Shown in pieces: positions 17,975-27,854 of a DNA stretch of 64,000 nt (position 1 is its first letter; the number at the start of each line of letters is the position of its first letter). This DNA is from Chryseobacterium jejuense (GTDB lineage: Bacteria; Bacteroidota; Bacteroidia; Flavobacteriales; Weeksellaceae). Below the pieces are notes generated by a model. The model searched no databases. It was not told where the DNA came from and was given only the letters and a program-made list of their open reading frames with translations. The position numbers and the translations under genes are program-made. The DNA lies in contig NZ_FNEG01000002.1 of NCBI RefSeq assembly GCF_900100075.1, forward strand, positions 62,001-126,000. The letters are read 5' to 3'.

Positions 17975-18373
17975 TTAATTTTCTTTATTACCTAAGATTA
18001 ATGTAACGTGGTTAGATCTTTTTCTGATTCTATACCCTCTACCTTGTGGAGCTGGTCTTAGTCTCTTCAATTGTCTTGCACTATCCACGAAGATTTCTTT
18101 AACGATAAGGTTTGCTTCTTCAATATCAGCACCTTCGTTTTTTGCCTGCCAGTTTGCCATAGCAGAAAGAAGTAATTTCTCTAACTTGTTAGATGCATCC
18201 TTCTTTGAATATTTTAGGATATAAAGAGCTTTATCTACCTGTTCTCCTCTAATGATATCAACTACTAATCTCATTTTTCTTGGAGAAGATGGGCAATTAT
18301 TTAATGAAGCTTTTACAACGTCTTTGTTAGCTTCTTTTCTTGCGATTGAACTATCTTGTTTTCTTGATCCCAT
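17975..18373 (-). CDS. rplV: 50S ribosomal protein L22
   Basis: The 132-residue protein has [20 protein letters not shown] and a C-terminal beta-hairpin loop with [20 protein letters not shown], the tunnel-lining element of L22. It follows rpsS by 2 bp. The N-terminal 17 residues (Ser/Lys-rich) are an extension compared with E. coli. Confidence 0.98.
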   Translation of the reverse strand: MGSRKQDSSIARKEANKDVVKASLNNCPSSPRKMRLVVDIIRGEQVDKALYILKYSKKDASNKLEKLLLSAMANWQAKNEGADIEEANLIVKEIFVDSARQLKRLRPAPQGRGYRIRKRSNHVTLILGNKEN

Positions 18374-18375
18374 GA

Positions 18376-18654
18376 TTATCTGCTTCCTTTGTTTTTGTTA
18401 CCACCATGACCTCTGAAAGATCTTGTTGGAGAAAATTCGCCTAACTTGTGACCAACCATGTTTTCTGTAACATAAACTGGGATAAAAGATTTCCCGTTGT
18501 GTACAGCAATAGTTTGTCCTACGAAGTCCGGAGAGATCATCGATGCTCTAGACCAAGTTTTGATAACTGTCTTCTTACCAGACTCTATATTTGCCTGAAC
18601 CTTCTTATCTAAAGTATGATGAATGAACGGTCCTTTCTTAAGTGATCTTGCCAT
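18376..18654 (-). CDS. rpsS: 30S ribosomal protein S19
   Basis: The 92-residue protein begins [19 protein letters not shown] and has [18 protein letters not shown] near the end, the S19 hallmark. It is part of the 30S head beside S13. It lies 2 bp after rplB. Confidence 0.98.
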   Translation of the reverse strand: MARSLKKGPFIHHTLDKKVQANIESGKKTVIKTWSRASMISPDFVGQTIAVHNGKSFIPVYVTENMVGHKLGEFSPTRSFRGHGGNKNKGSR

Positions 18655-18656
18655 AA

Positions 18657-19478
18657 TTATTTTCTTTTAGATACGATGTAACGGTTAGACACTTTGTTTT
18701 TCTTTCTAGTTTTGTAACCTTTAGACGGCATACCGTTTCTAGATCTTGGGTGACCTCCTGAAGAACGTCCTTCACCACCTCCCATTGGGTGATCTACTGG
18801 GTTCATTACAACCGCTCTTGTTCTAGGTCTTCTTCCTAACCATCTGCTTCTACCAGCCTTACCTGATACAGTCAATTGGTGATCTGAGTTGGAAACTGAT
18901 CCAATCATTGCATAACATTCAGTAAGGATCATTCTTGATTCTCCTGAAGGCAATTTGATGATTGCATATTTACCATCTCTAGAAGTCAATTGAGCTGAAG
19001 AACCAGCACTTCTTGCTAAAATTGCACCTTGACCAGGCTTCATTTCAACACAAGAAATTACAGTACCTAATGGAATGTTTTTCAACTTCATTGCGTTCCC
19101 TACATTTGGCTCTACACTGTCACCAGAAATTACTTTCTGATCAACTTTGATACCGTTTGGAGCGATGATATATCTCTTCTCTCCATCAGCATATTCTAAT
19201 AAAGCGATAAATGCAGTTCTGTTTGGATCGTATTCTACAGATTTTACAGTTGCTTCAACGTTTGGTTTGTTTCTCTTGAAGTCAATAATTCTGTATTTCT
19301 TTTTGTGTCCACCTCCGGTGTAACGCATGGTCATTTTACCAGTTTGGTTACGTCCACCTGACTTACTAATACCAACTGTTAGAGATTTCTCTGGTTTGTT
19401 GGTAGTAATTTCTTCAAAATTGTTTACAATTCTGAATCTCTGTCCCGGGGTGATAGGTTTTAATTTTCTAACAGACAT
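18657..19478 (-). CDS. rplB: 50S ribosomal protein L2
   Basis: The 273-residue protein has the OB-fold and SH3-like domains of L2 and the C-terminal signature [20 protein letters not shown], whose His lies near the peptidyl transferase centre. It is needed for subunit association and peptidyl transfer. It lies 22 bp after rplW. Confidence 0.98.
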   Translation of the reverse strand: MSVRKLKPITPGQRFRIVNNFEEITTNKPEKSLTVGISKSGGRNQTGKMTMRYTGGGHKKKYRIIDFKRNKPNVEATVKSVEYDPNRTAFIALLEYADGEKRYIIAPNGIKVDQKVISGDSVEPNVGNAMKLKNIPLGTVISCVEMKPGQGAILARSAGSSAQLTSRDGKYAIIKLPSGESRMILTECYAMIGSVSNSDHQLTVSGKAGRSRWLGRRPRTRAVVMNPVDHPMGGGEGRSSGGHPRSRNGMPSKGYKTRKKNKVSNRYIVSKRK

Positions 19479-19500
19479 TACTATTATTTATAATTAATAA

Positions 19501-19791
19501 TTAATTTACAGCAAAAATATCGATAACCTCACCTTCAGCAAGTTTGATTACCGCTTTTTTCAATTTGTTTGTCTTTCCTACTTGAAGACCTTTTTTAGTG
19601 TACTTTGAAGAAACCTTCGGAGCATAAATCATTGTGTTAACGTCTGCTACTTTTACACCGTAAGCTGCTTCAACAGCTTTTTTGATCTGGATTTTATTCG
19701 ACTTAGGGTTAACTAAGAAAGAATAAGTACCTCTTAAATCTGTAAGGTAGTTAGCCTTTTCTGAAATAACTGGTTTAATAATAATAGACAT
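19501..19791 (-). CDS. rplW: 50S ribosomal protein L23
   Basis: The 96-residue protein has the L23 pattern KPVISEKANYLTDLRGTYSF and FLVNPKSNKIQIKKAVEAAY. It is at the tunnel exit and is the trigger factor docking site. It lies 3 bp after rplD. Confidence 0.97.
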   Translation of the reverse strand: MSIIIKPVISEKANYLTDLRGTYSFLVNPKSNKIQIKKAVEAAYGVKVADVNTMIYAPKVSSKYTKKGLQVGKTNKLKKAVIKLAEGEVIDIFAVN

Positions 19792-19794
19792 GAC

Positions 19795-20424
19795 TTATTT
19801 CTTTAAATTTTCCTGGAATTTTTCAACTGCACCTTCTAAGAAAATGATCTCACCAGCGTTTACTAAATCGTAAGAACTGATTTCGTTGAAGTTCATTACT
19901 TTAGTTTTAGGTAAGTTTCTTGAAGATAAATACACATTCTTGTTAGCTTCAGGAAGAACGAATAATGATTTCTTACCGTTAAGTTCCAATGCATTTAATA
20001 CATTGATGAAATCCTTAGTCTTAGGAGCACCAAAGCTCAAATCTTCTAAAACTTTAATGCTGTTGTCTCTCATTTTCTGAGATAAAACAGATTTCTTAGC
20101 TAATCTCTTAAGAGCTTTGTTCAATTTGAATCTGTAGTCTCTTGGTTTTGGTCCGAATACTCTACCTCCACCTCTGAAAGTTGGAGATTTAATATCACCA
20201 TATCTAGCAGATCCTGATCCTTTTTGCTTCTTAAGCTTTTTAGTAGAAGCAGTAATTTCGCTTCTTTCTTTTGCTTTATGAGTTCCTTGTCTTTGTGCAG
20301 CAAGGTACTGTTTAACTTCTAAGTAAACCGCGTGCTGATTTGGCTCAATTCCGAATACTGTTTCGTCTAGAGTTACTTTTCTTCCGGTCTCTTTTCCTGA
20401 TGTATTTAATACTACTAGTTCCAT
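19795..20424 (-). CDS. rplD: 50S ribosomal protein L4
   Basis: The 209-residue protein has the extended basic loop with [20 protein letters not shown] and [20 protein letters not shown], typical of L4, which reaches into the exit tunnel. Its ATG overlaps the end of rplC by 10 bp (ATGGAACTAG), implying translational coupling. In E. coli L4 represses the S10 operon; whether it acts on the leader here is unknown. Confidence 0.98.
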   Translation of the reverse strand: MELVVLNTSGKETGRKVTLDETVFGIEPNQHAVYLEVKQYLAAQRQGTHKAKERSEITASTKKLKKQKGSGSARYGDIKSPTFRGGGRVFGPKPRDYRFKLNKALKRLAKKSVLSQKMRDNSIKVLEDLSFGAPKTKDFINVLNALELNGKKSLFVLPEANKNVYLSSRNLPKTKVMNFNEISSYDLVNAGEIIFLEGAVEKFQENLKK

Positions 20425-21038
20425 TTTCTGATAATTACATAAGAATTTTTAGCTCCCGGAACAGCACCTTTTACTACTAAAAGATTTTGTTCTTGATCAA
20501 CTTTTAACACTTGAAGGTTTTGAACAGTTACCTGCTCACCTCCCATTCTTCCAGCCATTCTCATCCCTTTGAATACTCTTGAAGGGTCTGAACCAGCACC
20601 GATAGAACCTGGAGCTCTAAGTCTGTTGTGCTGACCATGAGTTGCCTGCATTACACCTCCAAATCCGTGTCTTTTAACAACACCTTGGAAACCTTTACCT
20701 TTAGAAGTTCCTGTTACATCTACATATTCACCTTCGATGAATAGATCAACTTTCACTTCCTCTCCTACTTTAGCATCTGAGAATCCATCGTGGAATTCTA
20801 CTAATTTAGCTTTAGGAGCAGAACCAGCCTTTTTAAAATGACCAGCTAACGCTTTACCAACGTTCTTCTCACTCTTGTCATCGAAACCTAATTGAACAGC
20901 TGAATAACCGTCAACTTCTAAGGTTCTGACCTGTAAAATCGAGCATGGACCAGCTTGAATAACTGTACAAGGAATGTTTTTTCCTTCTTCGTTAAACAAA
21001 GACGTCATACCGATTTTTTTACCAATAATACCTGACAT
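20415..21038 (-). CDS. rplC: 50S ribosomal protein L3
   Basis: The 207-residue protein begins [20 protein letters not shown] and has the L3 signature [15 protein letters not shown] and [20 protein letters not shown]. It is one of two proteins that start 50S assembly. Here it is the first gene of the superoperon: rpsJ, normally directly upstream, is 19 kb away. It has its own consensus promoter (21145-21175) and a leader of about 100 nt. Confidence 0.98.
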   Translation of the reverse strand: MSGIIGKKIGMTSLFNEEGKNIPCTVIQAGPCSILQVRTLEVDGYSAVQLGFDDKSEKNVGKALAGHFKKAGSAPKAKLVEFHDGFSDAKVGEEVKVDLFIEGEYVDVTGTSKGKGFQGVVKRHGFGGVMQATHGQHNRLRAPGSIGAGSDPSRVFKGMRMAGRMGGEQVTVQNLQVLKVDQEQNLLVVKGAVPGAKNSYVIIRKWN

Positions 21039-21144
21039 TGTTTATATTATAATAAAATTTATCCTTTATTTTTTTCCATTTTTCGGAAGTCTGAAGTGAT
21101 TTCTACTTTTGATATAGGCACACTACGCTCCTAAAATGAGTGTG

Positions 21145-21175
21145 CAAATTTATGAATAATTTTGTAACCGACAAA
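21145..21175 (-). promoter_or_regulatory. Promoter of the rplC-rplQ superoperon
   Basis: On the minus strand TTTG (21175-21172), a 19-bp spacer and TAAATTTG (21152-21145) match the Bacteroidetes housekeeping promoter (TTTG, TAnnTTTG). Transcription should begin near 21138, about 100 nt before rplC. The inverted repeat GCACACT-N14-AGTGTGC (21118-21145) spans the predicted start. Confidence 0.8.
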
Positions 21176-21472
21176 TATTTTGAGTAAAATATTTTGATTT
21201 TTAATCATTTAGATCATTTTCAGAAAAAATAACCGGTTTCCAAAATTGAATCTAATATAAAAAATACACATTTCTTCCTCATTGCTAATTCCAGCAATTC
21301 AAAGCCAACAGCTATCAACAAAAAAAATGCCATAACTATAGGATAATGAAACATTTCACAATTTTCAGCATAAAAAATCCATTCTTCCATTTTAAATAAA
21401 ACAAGAAACACGTAATCTCCCCCCTCTCAGAAAAAATCAAACTATATAATTAGAGCAATCTATAAAAAAAGA

Positions 21473-21499
21473 AAAGCCTCATGATGACTCATGGGCTTT
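21473..21499 (-). terminator. Terminator of the DeoR-type regulator gene
   Basis: The stem AAAGCC/GGCTTT plus CATGA/TCATG with a single bulged base and a TGAC loop is followed on the minus strand by TTCTTTTTTTATA. Confidence 0.8.
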
Positions 21500-21543
21500 A
21501 TATTTTGACCTATTATTATATAGATTTAAAGAATTGGCGGAGA

Positions 21544-22305
21544 TTATTTCATCACATTAACCCCAATTTCCTCCAGTCGGACCTGATCTTCGGCGGCAAT
21601 TCCATCATCCGTAATCAAATAATCCACCTGATCCAGTGAAGCAATTTTACCAAAACCTTTCTTATTCAGTTTTGAAGAATCTGCAAGAACCACCGTTTTA
21701 TCTGCACAATCAATCATAACCTGATTAAGGTGAGCTTCGGCAGCATTGGAAGTACTGATTCCAAACTCCAGATCAATACCATCTACTCCCAGAAAAAGTT
21801 TATTACAGGAAAACTGCTTAAGAATACCTTCCGAAATAGATCCTACAATTGAAGTTGAACTCTTCCTCACCTCTCCTCCTAATTGAATGACATTAATATT
21901 AGGATTATTACAAAGTTCAATAGCTACCCTTAATGAAGAGGTCAATACAGTAAGCGGTCCGAAGTTCATCAACATCCTTGCAAGATAATGCATGGTAGTT
22001 CCTGATGCTAATATAATACAGTCATTTTCCTGAATCAGCGAAAGTGCAGCCTTAGCAATGGCTTGTTTCGCTTCCACATTAATATTTTCCTTCTCTCCTA
22101 CATTTTTCTCATAGGCATATCTTACTTGTTTACTTGCTCCCCCATGATTTCTAAAAAGAAGCCCAAGACTTTCGAGATAGTTCAGATCCTTTCGTATCGT
22201 AACTGAAGAAACATTTAGTTTTTCGCACAGATCCTGAACAAGAACATGTCCTTTTTCGTCCAGCTCTTTTAATATTTCATCATGTCTTGGTATCAGTTTC
22301 TCCAT
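21544..22305 (-). CDS. DeoR/GlpR-family transcriptional repressor
   Basis: The 253-residue protein starts at the ATG at 22305. An ATG three codons earlier (22314) is too close to the -7 box at 22320-22327. It has an N-terminal DeoR winged helix (residues 3-55, with VQDLCEKLNVSSVTIRKDLN) and a C-terminal sugar-phosphate sensor domain with ILASGTTMHYLAR, QLGGEVR, GVDGIDLEFGISTSNAAEA and DSSKLNKKGF, all typical of the family. It is divergent from glpDKF and is most likely the glycerol-3-phosphate responsive repressor of that operon (inference from context). Confidence 0.9.
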   Translation of the reverse strand: MEKLIPRHDEILKELDEKGHVLVQDLCEKLNVSSVTIRKDLNYLESLGLLFRNHGGASKQVRYAYEKNVGEKENINVEAKQAIAKAALSLIQENDCIILASGTTMHYLARMLMNFGPLTVLTSSLRVAIELCNNPNINVIQLGGEVRKSSTSIVGSISEGILKQFSCNKLFLGVDGIDLEFGISTSNAAEAHLNQVMIDCADKTVVLADSSKLNKKGFGKIASLDQVDYLITDDGIAAEDQVRLEEIGVNVMK

Positions 22306-22319
22306 TTTATTCATTTCAT

Positions 22320-22327
22320 CAAAATTA
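22320..22327 (-). promoter_or_regulatory. -7 element of the DeoR-type gene
   Basis: TAATTTTG on the minus strand matches TAnnTTTG. It places the transcript start near 22312 and supports the start codon at 22305. No clear -33 box is visible. Confidence 0.5.
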
Positions 22328-22453
22328 CCGTTTTTTTTTCACATTTAGATTTTTATTGCTTTTAAAAACCATACGCAATCGCGTCACCCTCAGTAATAAA
22401 AGGCATTTTCAAATCATAGCTATTTCCTATTTTAAAATTTCATTTATTTTCTT

Positions 22454-22519
22454 TTTGCTTTCATTTTTAATTTATATATTTGAAAACGAAACATAAACGA
22501 AACATTTATGAAACGAAAC
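22454..22519 (+). promoter_or_regulatory. glp promoter with tandem operator repeats
   Basis: TTTG (22454-22457), 17 bp, then TATATTTG (22475-22482) form a consensus promoter. Immediately downstream the 11-mer AAACGAAACAT is repeated twice head to tail (22484-22494, 22495-22505), and AAACGAAAC occurs a third time just inside glpD (22511-22519). The repeats cover the expected transcription start, an ideal place for repressor binding. The divergent DeoR-type protein is the obvious candidate. The leader would be only about 20 nt. Confidence 0.75.
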
Positions 22520-24106
22520 GAAGAACTCAGTAAATTAACCAATGTAAAAGAATGGGACTTTATTGTCATAGGAGGAGGAGCCAGTGGTTTAGGTTCAGCA
22601 TTAGACGCAGTAAGCAGAGGATTCAAAACTTTATTGCTTGAATCTCATGACTTTGCGAAAGCAACTTCCAGCAGAAGCACCAAATTGGTACATGGTGGAG
22701 TAAGATATTTAGCACAAGGAGACGTAGGTTTGGTGAAGGAGGCCTTAAAAGAAAGAGGTCTTTTAGCCAAAAATGCAGCACATATTGTAAAGAATCAATC
22801 TTTCATTATTCCTAATTATACCTGGTGGGGAGGAATCTATTATAAAATAGGTCTCTCTGTATATGATTTCCTTGCAGGAAAATTAAGTTTGGGTAAAACG
22901 AAATACATCAGTAAGTCAAAAACTATTGAAAAGCTTCCTACTATTGAACAAAATCACTTAGCAAGTGGTGTTGTTTACCAGGATGGACAGTTTGATGATG
23001 CGAGACTTGCAGTCAACTTAACTCAAACCATTATTGAAAAAGGAGGAAGTGCAGTAAACTATGTAAAGGTTGTGAATCTTCTGAAGGATGATAAGGATAA
23101 AGTAATTGGAGTGGTTGCTGAAGATCAGATCTCCAAACAGCAATATCAGATTCATGCAAAAGTGGTTGTTAATGCCACCGGTGTTTTCACCAACGACATC
23201 CTTAATATGAATAACCCTAAACATGGTAAACTTGTAGTACCTAGTCAGGGGATTCACTTGGTATTGGATAAATCATTCCTGAAAAGTGATGATGCCATCA
23301 TGATTCCGAAAACTTCTGATGGAAGAGTATTGTTCGTTGTGCCTTGGCATGACAGAGCTTTGGTAGGAACTACGGATACTCTTTTGGAAAACGAAAGTTT
23401 TGAGCCTCGTGCTTTGGAAGAAGAAATTAGTTTTGTTTTAAATACGGCAAGACAATATCTTTCTAAAAAACCAACCCGCGATGATGTAAAATCTGTTTTT
23501 GCCGGACTTCGTCCTCTTGCGGCTCCAAAAGATGGAAGCAAGAGCACAAAAGAAGTTTCCCGAAGCCATAAGGTTATTGCATCTGACACCGGATTAATTT
23601 CCATCATTGGCGGAAAATGGACTACTTATCGTAAAATGGCTGAAGATACTATTGACAAAGCAATGGAAGTTCACAAGCTGGGTAATAGCACTTCTAAAAC
23701 AGAACACATGTCTATTCATGGAAATGTAAAACCTGAACAGGTAGACAGAACCAATCATTTATATGTATACGGATCTGACATTCCTGCGATAAAGGCTTTA
23801 CAGGAAAGCAATCCACGTTTTTCACAAAAAATACATCCTGACCATCCATTTACTGTAGCAGAGGTAGTTTGGGCTGCAAGAAATGAAATGGCAGAAACCA
23901 TTGAAGATGTTTTAGCAAGAAGAGCTCGTCTGTTATTTCTTGATGCAAGAGCTGCCATAGACAGCGCGCACAATGTTGCGAGAATTATTGCTGAGGAAAA
24001 AGGATATTCTGAAGAATGGGCTCAGCAACAGGAAAATGAATTTATTGAATTGGCAAAAGGATATTTACTAACTCCTTATTCACCTAAAGTTATCAACCTT
24101 AATTAA
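22508..24106 (+). CDS. glpD: Aerobic glycerol-3-phosphate dehydrogenase (FAD)
   Basis: The 532-residue protein has the N-terminal FAD-binding motif [20 protein letters not shown] (residues 18-37), then [14 protein letters not shown], a central substrate-binding region with [13 protein letters not shown], and [17 protein letters not shown] near residue 365. It oxidises glycerol-3-phosphate to dihydroxyacetone phosphate at the inner membrane, passing electrons to quinone. It is the first gene of glpD-glpK-glpF-porin with 7, 23 and 8 bp gaps, so one transcript is likely, controlled at the tandem repeats covering its start. Confidence 0.96.
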   Translation: MKRNEELSKLTNVKEWDFIVIGGGASGLGSALDAVSRGFKTLLLESHDFAKATSSRSTKLVHGGVRYLAQGDVGLVKEALKERGLLAKNAAHIVKNQSFIIPNYTWWGGIYYKIGLSVYDFLAGKLSLGKTKYISKSKTIEKLPTIEQNHLASGVVYQDGQFDDARLAVNLTQTIIEKGGSAVNYVKVVNLLKDDKDKVIGVVAEDQISKQQYQIHAKVVVNATGVFTNDILNMNNPKHGKLVVPSQGIHLVLDKSFLKSDDAIMIPKTSDGRVLFVVPWHDRALVGTTDTLLENESFEPRALEEEISFVLNTARQYLSKKPTRDDVKSVFAGLRPLAAPKDGSKSTKEVSRSHKVIASDTGLISIIGGKWTTYRKMAEDTIDKAMEVHKLGNSTSKTEHMSIHGNVKPEQVDRTNHLYVYGSDIPAIKALQESNPRFSQKIHPDHPFTVAEVVWAARNEMAETIEDVLARRARLLFLDARAAIDSAHNVARIIAEEKGYSEEWAQQQENEFIELAKGYLLTPYSPKVINLN

Positions 24107-24113
24107 TCACCAT

Positions 24114-25610
24114 ATGAATGAAAAGTTAATCCTCGCTTTGGATCAGGGAACTACTTCCTCCAGAGCGATTCTATTCAACCATAGCGGAGAGATCAAATAT
24201 GTATCTCAAAAGGACTTCAGACAAATCTTCCCTACTCCGGGTTGGGTAGAGCATGATCCTAATGAGATCTGGTCATCACAAATCTCCGTTGCTGCAGAAA
24301 TTATTGCCAAAGCAGGCATTTCCGGACTGGAAGTAGCTGCTATCGGTATCACCAACCAGCGTGAAACTACCATAGTTTGGGATAAAGAAAGTGGAGAACC
24401 TATTTATAATGCTATTGTATGGCAGGACCGAAGAACCTCCAAATATTGTGATGAACTGAAAGAACAGGGACACGCAGAAACTATCAAGGAGAAAACAGGT
24501 CTTGTATTGGATGCTTATTTCTCTGCTACCAAATTAAAATGGATCCTTGACAATGTAGATGGAGCAAGAGCGAAGGCAGAAGCTGGAGAACTATGCTTCG
24601 GAACTGTTGATACCTGGCTAGTATGGAAATTAACCCGTGGAAAAATGTTTATCACGGATGTTTCGAATGCCAGCAGAACTATGCTTTTAAATATTCACAC
24701 GTTGGAATGGGACAATGACTTATTGGAACTATTCAACATTCCTAAAGCTATTCTTCCTGAAGTAAAACAAAGCAGTGAAGTATATGGTGAAACAGCTACT
24801 ACTCTATTCTCTACCAAAATTCCGATTGCAGGAATTGCTGGAGATCAGCAGGCGGCTTTATTTGGCCAAATGTGCACCAGTCCGGGAATGGTAAAAAATA
24901 CTTATGGAACAGGATGTTTCTTATTAATGAATACAGGAAAAGAAGCTGTTTCTTCCAAGAACAATCTTTTAACAACTGTTGCCTGGAAAATTAACGGAGA
25001 GGTTAATTATGCATTGGAAGGAAGTGTATTTGTAGGCGGTGCAGCTATTCAATGGCTGAGAGATGGTCTTAAACTTATTCACTCTTCTGACGAAGTCAAT
25101 GATCTGGCTGCTTCAGTTGAAGATAACGGCGGTGTTTACTTTGTTCCTGCCCTTACAGGTTTAGGTGCTCCACATTGGGATCAGTATGCTCGCGGAACCA
25201 TTGTAGGAATTACGCGTGGTACAACTGACGGACATATTGCAAGAGCAACTTTGGAAGGTATTGCATTCCAGGTATATGATATTGTAAAATCTATGGAAGC
25301 AGATTCAGGAAGAGCAAGTCTTGAACTAAGAGTGGATGGCGGTGCTTCAGCAAGTAATCTATTGATGCAGATCCAGTCTGACCTTTTCGGATTCAAAATC
25401 ACCAGACCAAAAACATTAGAAACAACAGCATTAGGAGCGGCTTATTTAGCAGGTCTTGCTGTAGGATACTGGAAAAATATTGATGAGATACAGGAGCAAT
25501 GGATTGTAGACAAAGATTTCCATCCTCAATTGGAAAGGGAAAAAGTAGATGCTATGGTTCACTCATGGAACAAAGCTGTATCCCGTGCTCAAAGCTGGAT
25601 TGAAGATTAA
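24114..25610 (+). CDS. glpK: Glycerol kinase
   Basis: The 498-residue FGGY-family kinase begins with [20 protein letters not shown], the phosphate-binding loop. It has [23 protein letters not shown], a second nucleotide motif [12 protein letters not shown] and the C-terminal [13 protein letters not shown]. It phosphorylates glycerol to glycerol-3-phosphate for GlpD. Its length matches the family standard. Confidence 0.97.
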   Translation: MNEKLILALDQGTTSSRAILFNHSGEIKYVSQKDFRQIFPTPGWVEHDPNEIWSSQISVAAEIIAKAGISGLEVAAIGITNQRETTIVWDKESGEPIYNAIVWQDRRTSKYCDELKEQGHAETIKEKTGLVLDAYFSATKLKWILDNVDGARAKAEAGELCFGTVDTWLVWKLTRGKMFITDVSNASRTMLLNIHTLEWDNDLLELFNIPKAILPEVKQSSEVYGETATTLFSTKIPIAGIAGDQQAALFGQMCTSPGMVKNTYGTGCFLLMNTGKEAVSSKNNLLTTVAWKINGEVNYALEGSVFVGGAAIQWLRDGLKLIHSSDEVNDLAASVEDNGGVYFVPALTGLGAPHWDQYARGTIVGITRGTTDGHIARATLEGIAFQVYDIVKSMEADSGRASLELRVDGGASASNLLMQIQSDLFGFKITRPKTLETTALGAAYLAGLAVGYWKNIDEIQEQWIVDKDFHPQLEREKVDAMVHSWNKAVSRAQSWIED

Positions 25611-25633
25611 TTCACGACCTTAAAAATACACAT

Positions 25634-26365
25634 ATGACTCCATTTATCGCAGAAGTGATCGGGACGATGCTTCTTATTTTGTTAGGCAACGGCGTTGTAG
25701 CCAATGTTGTCTTGAAGGATACCAAAGGAAATAATTCCGGATGGATTGTTATTACCACCGCCTGGGCATTAGCCGTTTTTGTAGGGGTAACCGTTGCTGG
25801 GCCAATAAGTGGAGCCCACCTGAATCCGGCCGTTACGATTGGGCTGGCTGCTGCAGGAAAGTTTGCTTGGGATCTGGTTCCGTCTTATATCGCGGCTCAG
25901 ATGATTGGAGGTATGTTGGGGGCTTTTTTAGTATGGTTATTCCATAAAGATCATTTTGCTATTACAGAGGATGAAGGGGCAAAGCTGGCTTGTTTCAGTA
26001 CCGGTCCGGCGATCAGAAAAGTTTCGTCTAATCTTATCAGCGAAATTATCGGAACATTTGTACTGGTATTTGTTATTTTCCACTTTTCGGATCCAAGTAT
26101 TAATGTACAGGTAGATCCTAATGCAAAAGTAGGATTGGGTTCTATAGGAGCTATTCCTGTAACATTCCTTGTTTGGGTAATAGGACTTTCTTTAGGAGGA
26201 ACTACCGGATATGCTATTAACCCTGCCAGAGATCTTGCTCCAAGAATCATGCACGCCATTCTTCCGGTAAAAGGAAGCAGTGACTGGGGTTACGCATGGA
26301 TTCCTGTGATAGGCCCTGTAATAGGAGCTGTTATTGCTGCATTATTATTCATAACATTAAAATAA
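25634..26365 (+). CDS. glpF: Glycerol facilitator (aquaglyceroporin)
   Basis: The 243-residue protein has six membrane segments and both NPA half-helices: GAHLNPAVTIG (near residue 65) and GYAINPARDLAPR (near residue 198). The Asp after the second NPAR fits the glycerol-conducting subclass rather than strict water channels. It lies 23 bp after glpK and brings glycerol across the inner membrane. Confidence 0.96.
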   Translation: MTPFIAEVIGTMLLILLGNGVVANVVLKDTKGNNSGWIVITTAWALAVFVGVTVAGPISGAHLNPAVTIGLAAAGKFAWDLVPSYIAAQMIGGMLGAFLVWLFHKDHFAITEDEGAKLACFSTGPAIRKVSSNLISEIIGTFVLVFVIFHFSDPSINVQVDPNAKVGLGSIGAIPVTFLVWVIGLSLGGTTGYAINPARDLAPRIMHAILPVKGSSDWGYAWIPVIGPVIGAVIAALLFITLK

Positions 26366-26373
26366 AAATACAG

Positions 26374-27183
26374 ATGATGAAAATATTACAAGGAATCTTG
26401 CTGCTTACTTTAGGTGCAGGAAGGTTATTTTCACAGGAAAGCAGTGAGCCTAAGGAAACCAAAGAAGGTAGATTAGATTTTACGGCCAACATTCAGAACA
26501 ACCATTTGTGGAGAGGGCTAATTATTACAGACAAACCTGTAGTGATGGGAAATCTTTCATATGCTTTGGATGCGGAAAAGAAATGGAAAGTGGGAATATG
26601 GGGAGCTTCTGCTCTTGCCGATGATAAGGATAATACGCATTATAAAGAGATCAATTATTATGTTCAATATTCTAACGGACGTTTTTATATTGGATTATGG
26701 GATCTTTATAATTCCCGAAACATCAATACGGCTGTTGCTGCAGATGATATCTTCAGCTATTCGCAAAGAAGAACAGCCCATATTATTGATTTAAGAACCA
26801 ACTATACTTTTGGACCTTCATTCCCAATCAATATTGAAGCAGACATTATGTTGTATGGAGGTGCTAATGCAGGAGAAGTAATTCTGGAACCTGACGGAAG
26901 CTATAAAAAGAACAGATATTCTACTTATGTTCAGGCTAGCTATCCTGTAATCAGCGGACAGAAAGTAAATCTGGATGCTTTTGTAGGAGCTGGGTTTTCA
27001 TTAAATGGGAATACCTTTTTATATGGAAATGGAAAAAACAACTTCGATATCGTGAACGTAGGGGTAAAAGCCGGAAAAGTTCTTAAAATTACGGATCATT
27101 ACAGTTTACCTGTTTCTATGATGGCCATGTGGAATCCATCTAATAAATATGCGAGAATTCAACTGGCTGCAACAGTTTTTTAA
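26374..27183 (+). CDS. Outer-membrane beta-barrel, TorF/Gcw_chp-like porin in the glp operon
   Basis: The 269-residue protein starts at the ATG at 26374, 8 bp after glpF; a longer frame from 26296 lies inside glpF and would lack a proper signal peptide. It has a signal peptide ending near LFSQ (residue 20). The mature part starts with the family-like strand NHLWRGLIITDKPVVMGNL, has alternating aromatic strands typical of barrels, and ends in ...LAATVF with a C-terminal Phe, an outer-membrane insertion signal. Position in the operon suggests it passes glycerol or a glycerol ester across the outer membrane (inference). Confidence 0.8.
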   Translation: MMKILQGILLLTLGAGRLFSQESSEPKETKEGRLDFTANIQNNHLWRGLIITDKPVVMGNLSYALDAEKKWKVGIWGASALADDKDNTHYKEINYYVQYSNGRFYIGLWDLYNSRNINTAVAADDIFSYSQRRTAHIIDLRTNYTFGPSFPINIEADIMLYGGANAGEVILEPDGSYKKNRYSTYVQASYPVISGQKVNLDAFVGAGFSLNGNTFLYGNGKNNFDIVNVGVKAGKVLKITDHYSLPVSMMAMWNPSNKYARIQLAATVF

Positions 27184-27210
27184 ATCAGATTTTTAAACTA
27201 AATTATATAG

Positions 27211-27234
27211 AGACCACTCTTTTTAGAGTGGTCT
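27211..27234 (+). terminator. Terminator of the glp operon
   Basis: The perfect arms AGACCACTCT and AGAGTGGTCT surround a TTTT loop and are followed by TTTTTGTTTGG. Confidence 0.92.
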
Positions 27235-27290
27235 TTTTGTTTGGTTAAAATTACCGGGATTCCACTATTTATGAGTTCAGCAGATATCTT

Positions 27291-27298
27291 TACCTTTG
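27291..27298 (+). promoter_or_regulatory. -7 element of the 27311 gene
   Basis: TACCTTTG matches TAnnTTTG. It overlaps the ATG at 27296, so the functional start must be the next ATG at 27311. Confidence 0.55.
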
Positions 27299-27310
27299 AA
27301 AAAAAAGAAT

Positions 27311-27730
27311 ATGAAAAAAATTTTCAGTTTAATCATTCTATGCATCAGTATTTTTAGTCTGGCGCAGGTAAATGTTCCTTTTGTGGGACATAGAAGTTTT
27401 GATATTTTGGAAGGCTATAGCGGAACGGGAACTCCACATTATTATTTGGATGTGAAAAAAAATGGAGATGTACATTTTGGATATGTTCAGGTAAATCAAG
27501 CCAATGGAAAGGAAACAAAAGAAGAAGTAAATGCAGGAAAATATGCAGCCAATAAAGTAATGAAAGTAGAATTCAAAAAATACAAGGAAACCTTTCTATT
27601 AAAATTTGATAAGGACAAGATTTATCTTACCGATGAAAAAGGAAAAACCAAGACCCTTGAAGGCTGCTGTTCTTCCAGGGAAAGTATAGATAATGAAACC
27701 TGTAATTGCGAAAGTGAATTATACGAATAA
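27311..27730 (+). CDS. Small exported protein of unknown function
   Basis: The 139-residue protein starts at 27311, since an upstream in-frame ATG lies within the -7 box. It has a signal peptide (MKKIFSLIILCISIFSLAQ). The mature part has beta-strand-like segments (YYLDVKKNGDVHFGYVQV, TFLLKFDKDKIYLTDEKG) and a C-terminal Cys cluster (GCCSS, CNC), which suggests disulfides or metal binding. I recognise no family. It is probably a single gene. Confidence 0.75.
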   Translation: MKKIFSLIILCISIFSLAQVNVPFVGHRSFDILEGYSGTGTPHYYLDVKKNGDVHFGYVQVNQANGKETKEEVNAGKYAANKVMKVEFKKYKETFLLKFDKDKIYLTDEKGKTKTLEGCCSSRESIDNETCNCESELYE

Positions 27731-27854
27731 TCACATATAGCTATTCTTTTAGAGTAATTTTAATATTACAAGAATACAAGATCACCTGGATTTTACGGTT
27801 TACGATCTGTACAAATATCTTTACTTTTAAGAGATTAATCATCTACCATTACGC

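Larger units (their letters stand above)
21039..21543. other. Intergenic region between rplC and the DeoR-type regulator gene
   Basis: These 505 bp hold the rplC leader and promoter and, at the far end, the terminator of the regulator gene. A 63-codon frame (21220-21411, minus) has no recognisable product or promoter and I do not call it. Nothing else is supported. Confidence 0.5.

Noticed and set aside
21220..21411. 63-codon minus-strand frame upstream of the rplC promoter
   Set aside because: Its composition is unlike neighbouring genes, it has no promoter box and no recognisable domain. It lies in AT-rich intergenic DNA.
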